A stretch of DNA of 64,000 bases from an uncultured Peptococcaceae bacterium (GTDB lineage Bacteria > Bacillota > Peptococcia > Peptococcales > Peptococcaceae), in the NCBI GenBank assembly GCA_900552455.1, contig URZX01000009.1, positions 1 to 64,000 of the forward strand, in the 5' to 3' direction. Every line of letters starts with the position of its first letter. The first letter of the stretch is position 1. Made by a program: the position numbers and the translations under genes. Positions 29,541-37,587 of the stretch are shown here, piece after piece. Under the pieces are notes generated by a model. That model was not told the DNA's origin, did no database searches, and saw only the letters and a list, made by a program, of their open reading frames with translations.

Positions 29541-31673
29541 TTGACGATCAACGAACAACTGGCAAATGAATTTCAAATGAACGCAAAGCATGTGGAGAAC
29601 ACCGTGGCTTTGCTTGACGATGGCGCGACGGTGCCGTTCATCGCCCGCTATCGCAAGGACGAGACCGGCGCGCTGGACGATCAGGCGGTGCGCGCCTTCG
29701 CCGATCGCCTGTCGGCGCTGCGCAAGCTCGAGGAGCGGCGCGCCGATGTGACGCGGCTGATCGCAGAGCAGGGAAAGCTCACCGATGCGCTCGCTGAAAA
29801 AATCGCCGCAGCGGAAAGCCTCACCGCCCTCGACGATCTCTATCGCCCATATCGACCAAAGCGCAAGACGCGCGCCAGCATCGCCGCAGCGCGCGGGCTG
29901 ACGCCACTGGCTGAAGCCTGGACAGCTGGCGCTTCTGCCGCCGCTCTCGCCGAACAGGCCGAAAGCCTCGCGCAGGCGAGCGACGAGCTCGCTGACGCGG
30001 AAGCAGCGATCGCCGGCGCTTGCGATATTCTCGCTGAAGCCCTCGCCGACGATGCAGAAATGCGCGCGCGTCTGCGCGAAGAACTGGCTTCCAAGGGCGT
30101 CATCCACACCAAGGCCGGCAAGACGCCAGATCCTACCTACGACAACTATCTCGATTACAGCGAGCCGCTGGCAAAAATGGCGGCGCATCGCGTGCTCGCT
30201 GTTGGGCGCGCTGAGCGCGAGGATGCGCTGGCGGTGAGCCTCGAATTTGACGAAGAGCGCGCCGTGTATCTGCTCTACAAACACATTTACAAAAAAGGCA
30301 TGGTCTGGCAGGAGCGTTTGCAGGAAATGTGCCGCGACAGCTGGAAGCGTCTGCTCAAGCCGTCCCTCGAAAAAGAAGTGCGCAAAGCGCGCACAGAATG
30401 GGCGGAGGATCAGTCGACGGTGCTTTTCAAGCGCAATCTGCGCGATCTGCTGCTGCAGCCGCCGGTGCGCGGGCACGTTGTGCTCGGATTTGACCCGGGT
30501 TTTGCCAATGGCTGCAAGCTCGCCGTCATCGATGCGACGGGCAACGTGCTTGAAACGACCGTCGTCTATCCCTTCAAAGGAAAGGGCGGCGAGGCCAAAG
30601 CGAAAGAAATCCTGCGTCAGCTGATCGACCGCCATCGCGTCACCCTTGTCGCCATCGGCAACGGCACCGCATCCCGCGAGAGCGAGCGCCTCATCGCCGG
30701 CATTCTCGACGGGCGCGCGGATTGCGGCTGGTACATTGTCAGCGAAGCTGGCGCCTCGGTGTATTCCGCCTCGCCGCTGGCTGCTGAGGAATTTCCAGAT
30801 CTTGACGCCACGCTGCGCAGTGCCGTTTCCATCGCGCGTCGCGTGCAGGATCCGCTGGCGGAGCTTGTGAAGATCGATCCACGCTCCATCGGCGTCGGCC
30901 AATATCAGCACGACATCGATCAGAAAAAACTGACCCACGCGCTGGACGGCGTCGTCGAAGACTGCGTCAACCATGTCGGCGTCGATCTCAACACCGCCAG
31001 CGTGTCGCTGCTCAGCCACGTCGCCGGTGTGACGCCGCAGCTCGCGAAAAACATCGTCGCCTATCGCGACGAAGCTGGCAATTATCGCACGCGCAAAGCC
31101 CTGCTCAAGGTGCCAAAGCTGGGGCCGAAAACCTTTGAGCAATGTGCTGGATTCTTGCGCATCGCCGACGGCGACGAGCCGCTGGACAACACCCAGGTGC
31201 ATCCGGAAAGCTACACCGGCGTGCGCGCCATGGCCGAGCTTTTCGATTGTCCGCCGTCGCCGGCCCTTGTCGAAAAAGCGCGCGCAGCCATGCCTGCAGC
31301 CGAGCTCGCTGAGCGGCTCAACCTCGGCCCTGCGACGCTTGCAGATATTCTCGATGCCCTCGCCAAACCGGGACGCGATCCGCGCGACGATCTGCCACAG
31401 CCATTGCTCTCGCACGATCTCCTCGAGCTCGAGGATCTGGATCCTGGCATGGAGCTTGAAGGCACCGTCACAAACATCGCTGCTTTTGGCGCGTTTGTCG
31501 ACATCGGTCTGCACGAAAACGGACTGGTGCACATTTCCAAGCTCTCCGATCGTTTTGTCAAGGATCCGCTCACCGTCGTTCGCGTCGGTCAGATCGTGCG
31601 CGTCAAGGTTCTGGATGTGGACAAACAGCGCCGCCGCATCAGCCTATCCATGAAAGGCGTCAAGCAACCGTAA
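29541..31673 (+). CDS. tex: Tex-family S1 RNA-binding protein
   Basis: 710 aa, TTG start (AGAGAGGAGAAAGATC upstream). Tex_N with VPFIARYRKDETGALDD (about residues 32-48), a YqgF/RuvC-like domain with FDPGFANGCKLAVID (about 317-331), helix-hairpin-helix region GVTPQLAKNIVAYRDEAG, and a C-terminal S1 domain (about 630-705: GMELEGTVTNIAAFGAFVDI). Tex proteins bind nucleic acids and affect transcription of toxin and other genes. Full length. A strong terminator follows. Confidence 0.94.
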   Translation: MTINEQLANEFQMNAKHVENTVALLDDGATVPFIARYRKDETGALDDQAVRAFADRLSALRKLEERRADVTRLIAEQGKLTDALAEKIAAAESLTALDDLYRPYRPKRKTRASIAAARGLTPLAEAWTAGASAAALAEQAESLAQASDELADAEAAIAGACDILAEALADDAEMRARLREELASKGVIHTKAGKTPDPTYDNYLDYSEPLAKMAAHRVLAVGRAEREDALAVSLEFDEERAVYLLYKHIYKKGMVWQERLQEMCRDSWKRLLKPSLEKEVRKARTEWAEDQSTVLFKRNLRDLLLQPPVRGHVVLGFDPGFANGCKLAVIDATGNVLETTVVYPFKGKGGEAKAKEILRQLIDRHRVTLVAIGNGTASRESERLIAGILDGRADCGWYIVSEAGASVYSASPLAAEEFPDLDATLRSAVSIARRVQDPLAELVKIDPRSIGVGQYQHDIDQKKLTHALDGVVEDCVNHVGVDLNTASVSLLSHVAGVTPQLAKNIVAYRDEAGNYRTRKALLKVPKLGPKTFEQCAGFLRIADGDEPLDNTQVHPESYTGVRAMAELFDCPPSPALVEKARAAMPAAELAERLNLGPATLADILDALAKPGRDPRDDLPQPLLSHDLLELEDLDPGMELEGTVTNIAAFGAFVDIGLHENGLVHISKLSDRFVKDPLTVVRVGQIVRVKVLDVDKQRRRISLSMKGVKQP

Positions 31674-31678
31674 ATTAT

Positions 31679-31708
31679 CGCTCCGTCGTTCGCGACGGAG
31701 CGTTTTTT
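31679..31708 (+). terminator. Terminator after tex
   Basis: CGCTCCGTCG-TTCG-CGACGGAGCG then TTTTTT. Confidence 0.92.
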
Positions 31709-31723
31709 GTCTGGCGATGGGGC

Positions 31724-31752
31724 TTGACAAGCAGAGCGTGCAGGCGTAGAAT
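31724..31752 (+). promoter_or_regulatory. Promoter of the nitroreductase gene
   Basis: TTGACA (31724-31729), 17-base spacer, TAGAAT (31747-31752). Confidence 0.8.
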
Positions 31753-31830
31753 GAGCACAAACAAAGATGACAAACTAGGGAATATTAAAAAGCATCTCAC
31801 GTTTCCTACTATAGAAAGGAGGTCTCCACC

Positions 31831-32400
31831 ATGAGCATGATGGATGCACTGCAACAACGTCGTACCTATTACAACATCAATAAAGAATTGCCAGTTTCCC
31901 TCGAGGAGGTGCGCAGCCTTGTCGATCGGCTGACAGAGCTTGTGCCAGATGCGTTCAATATGAAGAGCAGCCGCATTGTCACTGTTTCCGGCAGTCGGCA
32001 GGATGTTCTCTGGGACGCCATTTATGATGTCTTCGCAGGAAAAGTTGCCCGTGAAAAGATCGACAGCTTCCGCGCCGGCGCTGGCACCATTCTCTATTTT
32101 TACGATCGCAGCATCGTCGCAGCGATGCAGGAACAGTTCCCGCTCTACGCGGAGAATTTTCCAGTCTGGGCGAACCATTCCAGCGCCATGCTGCAGCTTG
32201 CGATCTGGAGCAGCCTGCGCGAGCTTGGCATCGGCGCGTCGCTGCAGCATTACAATCCTGTCATCGACGCGCGTGTGCGCGAATTGTTCGATCTGCCGGA
32301 GGAGTACGTTCTCGTCGCTGAGATGCCGTTCGGCGGCATTGGCGAAGAGCCGGCGCCAAAAGCGGCAGAAAATATCCGCGAGCGCGTGCAGCATTTCTGA
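31831..32400 (+). CDS. Nitroreductase-family FMN protein
   Basis: 189 aa, GAAAGGAGG upstream. QQRRTYYNINKELPVS at the start (FMN phosphate-binding Arg), FNMKSSRIVTVSG, and the late LAIWSSLRELGIGASLQHYN are typical of small nitroreductases that reduce quinones or nitro compounds with NAD(P)H. Probably a homodimer in the cytoplasm. Its physiological substrate is unknown. Strong own promoter. Confidence 0.87.
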   Translation: MSMMDALQQRRTYYNINKELPVSLEEVRSLVDRLTELVPDAFNMKSSRIVTVSGSRQDVLWDAIYDVFAGKVAREKIDSFRAGAGTILYFYDRSIVAAMQEQFPLYAENFPVWANHSSAMLQLAIWSSLRELGIGASLQHYNPVIDARVRELFDLPEEYVLVAEMPFGGIGEEPAPKAAENIRERVQHF

Positions 32401-32455
32401 TCCCTTGTGAGTTGCCGCGGCGCTGTGGTATGATGGAGCAAAGGAGGTGAGACCG

Positions 32456-33133
32456 ATGACGGTCCGCAAACGCTCCATTTTGCCGCGGCTACTCATTTTT
32501 ATCGTGCTGCTCGTCTGCGCAGCTTGGATCTGGCAAAATTATTTCGCCTACGACGGAAACGGCCGACCACCGGACCGTTATCGTGGAGACATCCTCACCA
32601 TCACTGGAACATCCGACGCTGATGGCGACGGCATTCCCGATCAGCAGGATATTCTCCAGGGCGCGCTGGATTATGTCGCCACACGTCCGCGCTACAAGAG
32701 CGCGTATTTCGTTGGCGGCTGGCCGACAGACGGCACCGGCGTCTGCACAGACGTTGTCGCGTATGGCATGCGCGCGGCAGGACTTGATCTGCCGACGCTT
32801 GTAGATAATGACAAACGCGCTGCGCCGGAAATTTATTTCGGTGTGCCGCCGGACAAAAACATCGACTATCGCCGCGTGCCAAATCTCGCCGTTTATTTTT
32901 CGCGCCACGCCACAGCGCTCACCACGGATACGAGCGCCATTGAGCAGTGGCAGGGCGGCGACATCGTCATTTTTGACGACGACCACATCGGCATCGTCAG
33001 CGATCGGCGTAATGCCAGCGGCGTGCCCTATCTCATCCATCACGCCCATCCAATGCAGCGCCATTACGAGGAAAACACGCTTGCCAGCTACAGCAACATC
33101 ACCGGACACTATCGCGTCGGCACCTGGCAGTGA
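32456..33133 (+). CDS. DUF1287 domain protein, membrane-anchored
   Basis: 225 aa from ATG at 32456 (CAAAGGAGG upstream). One N-terminal transmembrane helix (residues 10-28), then an extracellular DUF1287 domain with GVCTDVVAYGMRAAGLDL, PDKNIDYRRVPNLAVYF, GGDIVIFDDDHIGIVSDRR and IHHAHPMQRHYEE. The C-H-N/D pattern suggests an NlpC/P60-like peptidase fold, so a role at the cell wall is possible; the function is not established. Confidence 0.87.
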   Translation: MTVRKRSILPRLLIFIVLLVCAAWIWQNYFAYDGNGRPPDRYRGDILTITGTSDADGDGIPDQQDILQGALDYVATRPRYKSAYFVGGWPTDGTGVCTDVVAYGMRAAGLDLPTLVDNDKRAAPEIYFGVPPDKNIDYRRVPNLAVYFSRHATALTTDTSAIEQWQGGDIVIFDDDHIGIVSDRRNASGVPYLIHHAHPMQRHYEENTLASYSNITGHYRVGTWQ

Positions 33134-33205
33134 GTTTTGTGTTGGCGCACAACAATCTGGCGGAAATTTTGTCTAAAGAACACTGCTCTTTTCTGAGCGT
33201 TGTTC

Positions 33206-33211
33206 TATAAT
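33206..33211 (+). promoter_or_regulatory. Promoter -10 of mscL
   Basis: TATAAT 55 bases before the mscL ATG; no convincing -35. Confidence 0.45.
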
Positions 33212-33265
33212 ACAATCTGTGGCCGCGAGCCGTTAAAAACTTTTGAAAGGAAATGACTGAATTAC

Positions 33266-33709
33266 ATGAGTGGTAAGATCAAAAACTTTATCGAAGAATT
33301 TAAAGCCTTTGCGCTCCGCGGCAACATGATGGACATGGCCGTCGGTATTATCATCGGCGGTGCGTTCACCGGCATCGTCACTTCCCTGACGGATAACTTT
33401 ATCAACCCGATCCTGAACTTTGTGACCGGCGCTGAAACCTACACACTGCAGAATGTGGCTGGTTTTGCATCCAGCTTTGTTTCTGAACTGGTCAACTTCT
33501 TTATCATGGCCTTCGTTCTCTTCCTGCTCCTGAAGGGAATGAATAAGCTCGTTGCGCTCGGCAAAAAGCCAGAAGCGCCAGCAGCGCCAACCACCAAGGT
33601 TTGCCCATTCTGCCAGAGCGAGATTCCTATCGCAGCAACCCGCTGCCCACACTGCACCTCCAAGCTTGAGGAAGCAGAAAAGCAGGAAGCCGTCGCTGCT
33701 GCTGAATAA
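33266..33709 (+). CDS. mscL: Large-conductance mechanosensitive channel MscL with zinc-ribbon tail
   Basis: 147 aa, AAAGGAAATG upstream. Core residues 1-105: FIEEFKAFALRGNMMDMAVG, GIIIGGAFTGIVTSLTDNFI (TM1, pore) and FFIMAFVLFLLLKGMNKL (TM2). MscL opens under hypo-osmotic stress and vents solutes. After the usual C-terminal helix comes CPFCQSEIPIAATRCPHC, a zinc-ribbon with two CxxC pairs, present in some clostridial members. The charged tail ends in Ala/Glu. Confidence 0.95.
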   Translation: MSGKIKNFIEEFKAFALRGNMMDMAVGIIIGGAFTGIVTSLTDNFINPILNFVTGAETYTLQNVAGFASSFVSELVNFFIMAFVLFLLLKGMNKLVALGKKPEAPAAPTTKVCPFCQSEIPIAATRCPHCTSKLEEAEKQEAVAAAE

Positions 33710-33724
33710 TTTTAGCCGTTCATG

Positions 33725-33761
33725 CGCTCACGTATCCAATGCGATGCGTGGGCGTTTTTTT
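33725..33761 (+). terminator. Terminator after mscL
   Basis: CGCTCACG ... CGTGGGCG stem with TTTTTTT. Confidence 0.75.
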
Positions 33762-33823
33762 GTTGTGTTTATCGCTGCGGTTATTTATACGGAAGTGCGA
33801 CTGGCGAAAAAATAAAAGAATGT

Positions 33824-33856
33824 TTCCGCGCTGTGGAAACTGCGCGGAATTTTTGT
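33824..33856 (+). terminator. Second terminator-like hairpin
   Basis: TTCCGCGC-N10-GCGCGGAA followed by TTTTT, about 60 bases after the mscL terminator and just before the next promoter. Confidence 0.65.
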
Positions 33857-33884
33857 TGCGCAGTCGTGCGGCATTTCGTATAAT
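33856..33884 (+). promoter_or_regulatory. Promoter of the DUF606 transporter gene
   Basis: TTGCGC (33856-33861), 17-base spacer, TATAAT (33879-33884). Confidence 0.75.
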
Positions 33885-33917
33885 AAAAACCGATTTTCAA
33901 AACAGGGGGAAGAATTT

Positions 33918-34829
33918 TTGTTCTATTTACTTGGTATTCTCGCAGGCTGCTGCCTGCCGCTGCAGACGAGTGCGAACGCGCGGCTCAATGGGCGTACGGG
34001 CTCGCCGTACAGCGCAGCGTTTATTTCGTTTGTCGTTGGGCTGGTGTTCCTGGCGTTTCTTCTGATCGTGACCGGCGAAGGGATCATGCTGCCGTGGGGC
34101 ACGCTTTTCACGCTGCCGTGGTGGATCTGGTTGGGCGGAGTCTGCGGCACGATCTTTCTGACGCTGAATATTTTGCTCTTTCCGCGCGTCGGCAGTGTGC
34201 AGACGGTGGTGCTGCCGACGCTGGGGCAGATTCTCATGGGACTTTTGGTCGATCATTTCGGTCTATTCCAGGGCGTGCAGTCGTCGCTCACGGCAACGCG
34301 CGCGATCGGCGCAGTGCTTGTGATCATCGGTGTTGTGCTGGTGGCCGTCGCGAAAAAAGGCGGTGCCGGTGCGGCGTCTCGCGGCGGCGGACTGGTGCTC
34401 TGGCAGATCGTCGGCGTGCTGGCGGGGATGCTCTCGGCGACGCAGACGGCGGTCAACGGCACGCTGGGGCGCGAGATCGATTCTCCGCTGCAGGCGTCAC
34501 TGCTCAGTTTTATCGTGGGCACGGTGCTGTTGGCGCTGATTTCGTTTTTCATGCGCGGCGCCAAGGGTGAGCAGATCCCTGGCAATCGTCCATGGTGGAT
34601 GTGGATCGGCGGTGCGCTGGGCGCGCTCTATGTGCTTGCGAATGTGGTCATCAGCGGCGCCATTGGCACGGGCTTGAGCGTGATCATTCTGCTGGTTGGC
34701 GCGACGGCTGGCGGTCTCGTCGTCGATCATTTCGGCATTCTCGGTGCGCAGCGCGATGCGCTGAGCGCAAAAAAGCTTGTCGGCATTGTGATCATGATCG
34801 CAGGCGCTGCAGCCATCAATCTTTTCTGA
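33918..34829 (+). CDS. DMT-family (DUF606/YdcZ-type) duplicated transporter
   Basis: 303 aa from the TTG at 33918 (AGGGGGAAG upstream). Ten hydrophobic helices in two homologous halves: LLGILAGCCLPLQTSANARL near residue 4 and QIVGVLAGMLSATQTAVNGT near residue 163; each half ends in LVDHFG (LLVDHFGLF, VVDHFGILG). YdcZ proteins usually have one half (about 140 aa), so this is a fused pair. Substrate unknown. Confidence 0.85.
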   Translation: MFYLLGILAGCCLPLQTSANARLNGRTGSPYSAAFISFVVGLVFLAFLLIVTGEGIMLPWGTLFTLPWWIWLGGVCGTIFLTLNILLFPRVGSVQTVVLPTLGQILMGLLVDHFGLFQGVQSSLTATRAIGAVLVIIGVVLVAVAKKGGAGAASRGGGLVLWQIVGVLAGMLSATQTAVNGTLGREIDSPLQASLLSFIVGTVLLALISFFMRGAKGEQIPGNRPWWMWIGGALGALYVLANVVISGAIGTGLSVIILLVGATAGGLVVDHFGILGAQRDALSAKKLVGIVIMIAGAAAINLF

Positions 34830-34834
34830 TCGGT

Positions 34835-34874
34835 AAAACCGGCTCTGACGTTTCGTTGGAGCCGGTTTTGTTAT
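34835..34874 (+). terminator. Terminator
   Basis: AAAACCGGCTC ... GAGCCGGTTTT stem with TTGTT tail. Confidence 0.85.
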
Positions 34875-34946
34875 TTGCGAGATTTTTTGAAAGAATAAAC
34901 AATATTTATTTTTATATATTATGAAACTGGTGTATTATAACAGCAG

Positions 34947-34964
34947 ACAGAATGGCCATTCTGT
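34947..34964. promoter_or_regulatory. Perfect 18-bp palindrome upstream of cstA
   Basis: ACAGAATGGCCATTCTGT lies 25 bases before the cstA ATG and just downstream of a TATTAT -10. The position is that of a repressor operator overlapping the start of the transcript. Confidence 0.55.
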
Positions 34965-34989
34965 TTGAAATAAAAAGGAGGAATCATTT

Positions 34990-36462
34990 ATGGCTACATT
35001 CATCATTGGGCTCGTGATCCTTTTCGTAGGCGCTGCGATCTACGGAAAGTTCTGCGAGCACGTCTTCGGTCCGGATGATCGCCAGACGCCTGCGTACACA
35101 AAGCAGGACGGCGTTGACTACGTACCGATGCGCGGCTGGAAAAACAGCCTCATCAATTTGCTCAACATTGCCGGTACCGGTCCGATCCTGGGGCCAATCC
35201 AGGGGATCCTGTTCGGACCGATCGCGTTCATCACGATCCCTATCGGCAACATCATCGGCGGTGCGATGCACGACTATTTCTCGGGCATGATCTGCCTGCG
35301 CGACGGCGGCACACAGATGCCGGACATGATCCGCAAATATTCCAACAAAGGCGTCTACACCATCTACCAGATCTTCTGCAGCCTGCTGCTGCTCCTGGTT
35401 GGCGCGGTGTTCATCTACACGCCTGGCGATATTGCGGCAACACAGGTCTTTGGTTTTGACGGCGCAGCAACATCTGTATCGACGTGGGTCATCTACGGAG
35501 TTATCTTCGTTTATTATCTCATCGCGACCCTCTTCCCGATCGACCAGATCATCGGCCGCATTTATCCGATCTTTGGCGCGATCCTGCTCTTCTCTGCGAT
35601 CGGCGTGTTCATTGGGATCTTTGTCAAAGATTTTCCACTGCTCAATCTCTGGGACGACTGGAATGGCGCGATCTTCGCATACGGCGATTATTTTGACGCC
35701 AACCACTTCATTCCGATCTTCTTCATTACTGTTGCCTGCGGTATTCTCTCCGGCTTCCACTCCACGCAGACGGCGATCATCAGCCGTACGATGAAGAGCG
35801 AACGCCAGGGCCGCATGACTTTCTACAACATGATGATCCTCGAAGGCTTCATCGCCATGGTCTGGGCAGCTGGCGCCATGGGCGCGTACAACCTTGGCCT
35901 GCAGGAAGCGAATGCGTCGTTGGCCACCGGCACCATCGGTATCGTCTGCAAATATGTCCTCGGCAACGTCGGCGGCATCATCGCGCTGATCGGTGTCATC
36001 GTGCTGCCGATCACCTCTGGCGACACAGCGCTGCGCGCACTGCGTATGACCATCGCTGACGCCTTCCACATCGATCAGAAATCGATGAGCAAGCGCGTCA
36101 CCCTCGCGGCTGTCATTTTTGCGCTCGTCGCTGTCATTCTCGTCGTCGCCAAGAGCAACCCTGACGGCTTCAATATTCTCTGGCGCTACTTTGCATGGTC
36201 CAACCAGACGCTGTCGCTCTTCGCATTCCTGGCGATCACCATCTGGATGTTTGAAACCGGCCGTGGCAAATATGCCTGGATGCCGCTCATCCCTGGCACC
36301 TGGTATACGTTTGTCACCGTGACCTACATCATGAACGCGCAGATCGGTTTCCATATTCCATGGGCCGGCGCGTATGCCATCGGCATCGCAGCAGCAGCGC
36401 TCTATTGCCTCGTGCTCATCTGGTACGGCAAAAAACGCTCCGCAGCGAAAGCGAAAAAATAA
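34990..36462 (+). CDS. cstA: Carbon starvation CstA-family transporter
   Basis: 490 aa, AAAGGAGG upstream. About 14-16 membrane helices; early segments INLLNIAGTGPILGPIQGIL, GNIIGGAMHDYFSGM and SGFHSTQTAIISRTMKSE match CstA. E. coli CstA is a pyruvate/peptide transporter of about 700 aa; this short form lacks the long C-terminal extension, as is common in Bacillota. A role in pyruvate uptake would fit the lactate-oxidising metabolism of this region but is inference. A palindrome precedes it. Confidence 0.92.
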   Translation: MATFIIGLVILFVGAAIYGKFCEHVFGPDDRQTPAYTKQDGVDYVPMRGWKNSLINLLNIAGTGPILGPIQGILFGPIAFITIPIGNIIGGAMHDYFSGMICLRDGGTQMPDMIRKYSNKGVYTIYQIFCSLLLLLVGAVFIYTPGDIAATQVFGFDGAATSVSTWVIYGVIFVYYLIATLFPIDQIIGRIYPIFGAILLFSAIGVFIGIFVKDFPLLNLWDDWNGAIFAYGDYFDANHFIPIFFITVACGILSGFHSTQTAIISRTMKSERQGRMTFYNMMILEGFIAMVWAAGAMGAYNLGLQEANASLATGTIGIVCKYVLGNVGGIIALIGVIVLPITSGDTALRALRMTIADAFHIDQKSMSKRVTLAAVIFALVAVILVVAKSNPDGFNILWRYFAWSNQTLSLFAFLAITIWMFETGRGKYAWMPLIPGTWYTFVTVTYIMNAQIGFHIPWAGAYAIGIAAAALYCLVLIWYGKKRSAAKAKK

Positions 36463-36470
36463 TTTCTCTT

Positions 36471-36505
36471 CTGCTCCGCATCGCAAAATGCGGAGCAGTT
36501 TTTTC
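36471..36505 (+). terminator. Terminator after cstA
   Basis: CTGCTCCGCAT-CGCAAA-ATGCGGAGCAG then TTTTTT. Confidence 0.92.
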
Positions 36506-36568
36506 GTTGTGTGATTTTGCTGGAAAATTTTTGTGAGATCTGGTGAAAATGCTTTTTTGCACCCAGAC

Positions 36569-36597
36569 TTGACAGGCTGCGTCTGCGGTGCTATCCT
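36569..36597 (+). promoter_or_regulatory. Promoter of the second TetR gene
   Basis: TTGACA (36569-36574), 17-base spacer, TATCCT (36592-36597). Confidence 0.75.
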
Positions 36598-36605
36598 ACA
36601 ACTAA

Positions 36606-36618
36606 TGACACAGTGTCA
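36606..36618. promoter_or_regulatory. TetR-type palindromic operator
   Basis: TGACACAGTGTCA sits at the expected +1 of the TetR promoter, consistent with autorepression. Confidence 0.65.
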
Positions 36619-36642
36619 AGCGCACGACGAGGAGGAAACGAT

Positions 36643-37281
36643 ATGCCAAGAGGATCAGAAGCATTGACACAGGCGCGGCGTGAGGAGATCATCAACGCCT
36701 GTGCGCAACTCTACGAAACCATGGGATTCAAGGATGTGACGATCAAAGAGATCGGCAAGATCACGAGTTTCACCCGCACATCGATCTACAATTATTTCCA
36801 GACAAAAGAGGAGATCTTTCTTGCACTCATCGGGCGTGAGTTTGATCTCTGGAGCGATGCGCTGGAGCAGGCGCTTGCCGAGGAGCAGACGCTCGATCGC
36901 GCACGTCTGGCAGGAATTCTCGCTGATACGCTTTCTGCGCGTACGTTGTTGCTGAAGATCCTTTCGATGAATATGTTTGAGATCGAAGAAAACAGCAGCG
37001 TGGAACAGCTCACAGCGTTCAAGCGCACGTTCGGCCGCTCGTTTGCGTGCGTCGACGCGCTTTTGGCGAAAGCTGCGCCAGAGCTCGACGCCGCTGCGCG
37101 CCGCGCGTTCGCGTATGCGTTCTTCCCGTTCATGTACGGCATTTATCCGTACACCGCCGTGACGGAAAAACAGCGAGCAGCGATGGACGTCATCGGTTTT
37201 GACTATAGCGTGTACACCGTTCGCACGTTGATCCAGCAAACTGCGCAGCTGCTTCTCGCTGGAACAACGCCGGAAAATTGA
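36643..37281 (+). CDS. TetR-family transcriptional regulator
   Basis: 212 aa from ATG at 36643 (GAGGAGG upstream). HTH residues 12-60: RREEIINACAQLYETMGFKD, VTIKEIGKITSFTRTSIYNYFQTKEEIF. The variable C-terminal domain resembles TetR_C regulators of the AcrR type; ligand unknown. It stands alone between terminators, so its targets other than itself may lie elsewhere. Confidence 0.88.
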   Translation: MPRGSEALTQARREEIINACAQLYETMGFKDVTIKEIGKITSFTRTSIYNYFQTKEEIFLALIGREFDLWSDALEQALAEEQTLDRARLAGILADTLSARTLLLKILSMNMFEIEENSSVEQLTAFKRTFGRSFACVDALLAKAAPELDAAARRAFAYAFFPFMYGIYPYTAVTEKQRAAMDVIGFDYSVYTVRTLIQQTAQLLLAGTTPEN

Positions 37282-37365
37282 GAAGCTCGGCGCCGCTCGG
37301 AGTTTTTGACAGATATTTTGAGTGCTCGTAAAATAAGAGCACTTTTGCAACGGATAAGAGCACAT

Positions 37366-37403
37366 GAAACAGCCAGCGCTTGGGAATAGAGCGCTGGCTG
37401 TTT
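37366..37403 (+). terminator. Terminator after TetR gene
   Basis: AACAGCCAGCGCT ... AGCGCTGGCTGTT 13-bp perfect stem with T-run. The rest of 37282-37587 holds only the uvrB promoter. Confidence 0.9.
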
Positions 37404-37508
37404 TTGGGTTATTTGCGAGAAAATGGGCGCTGAAAAATCATTGCGAAAGATCAGTGGCTGCCCAGCGTAAAAAGCATGATTTTTTGTCGCCAGAATATAT
37501 GAGAAGCA

Positions 37509-37537
37509 TTGTCACACATTTGAAAATGGCTTATACT
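37509..37537 (+). promoter_or_regulatory. uvrB promoter
   Basis: TTGTCA (37509-37514), 17-base spacer, TATACT (37532-37537). No obvious LexA/SOS box was seen around it. Confidence 0.7.
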
Positions 37538-37587
37538 ATAGGGATGGAAACAAATACGAACGATCATACAGGACAGGGGTGAACGAC

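Noticed and set aside
29229..31532. Long minus-strand frame opposite tex
   Set aside because: Same shadow effect; tex domains on the plus strand are clear and the antisense frame is compositionally odd (His/Phe/Ala-rich) with no motif.
34984..36486. 500-codon minus-strand frame opposite cstA
   Set aside because: His/Asp/Arg-rich antisense translation of membrane-protein codons; cstA is real.
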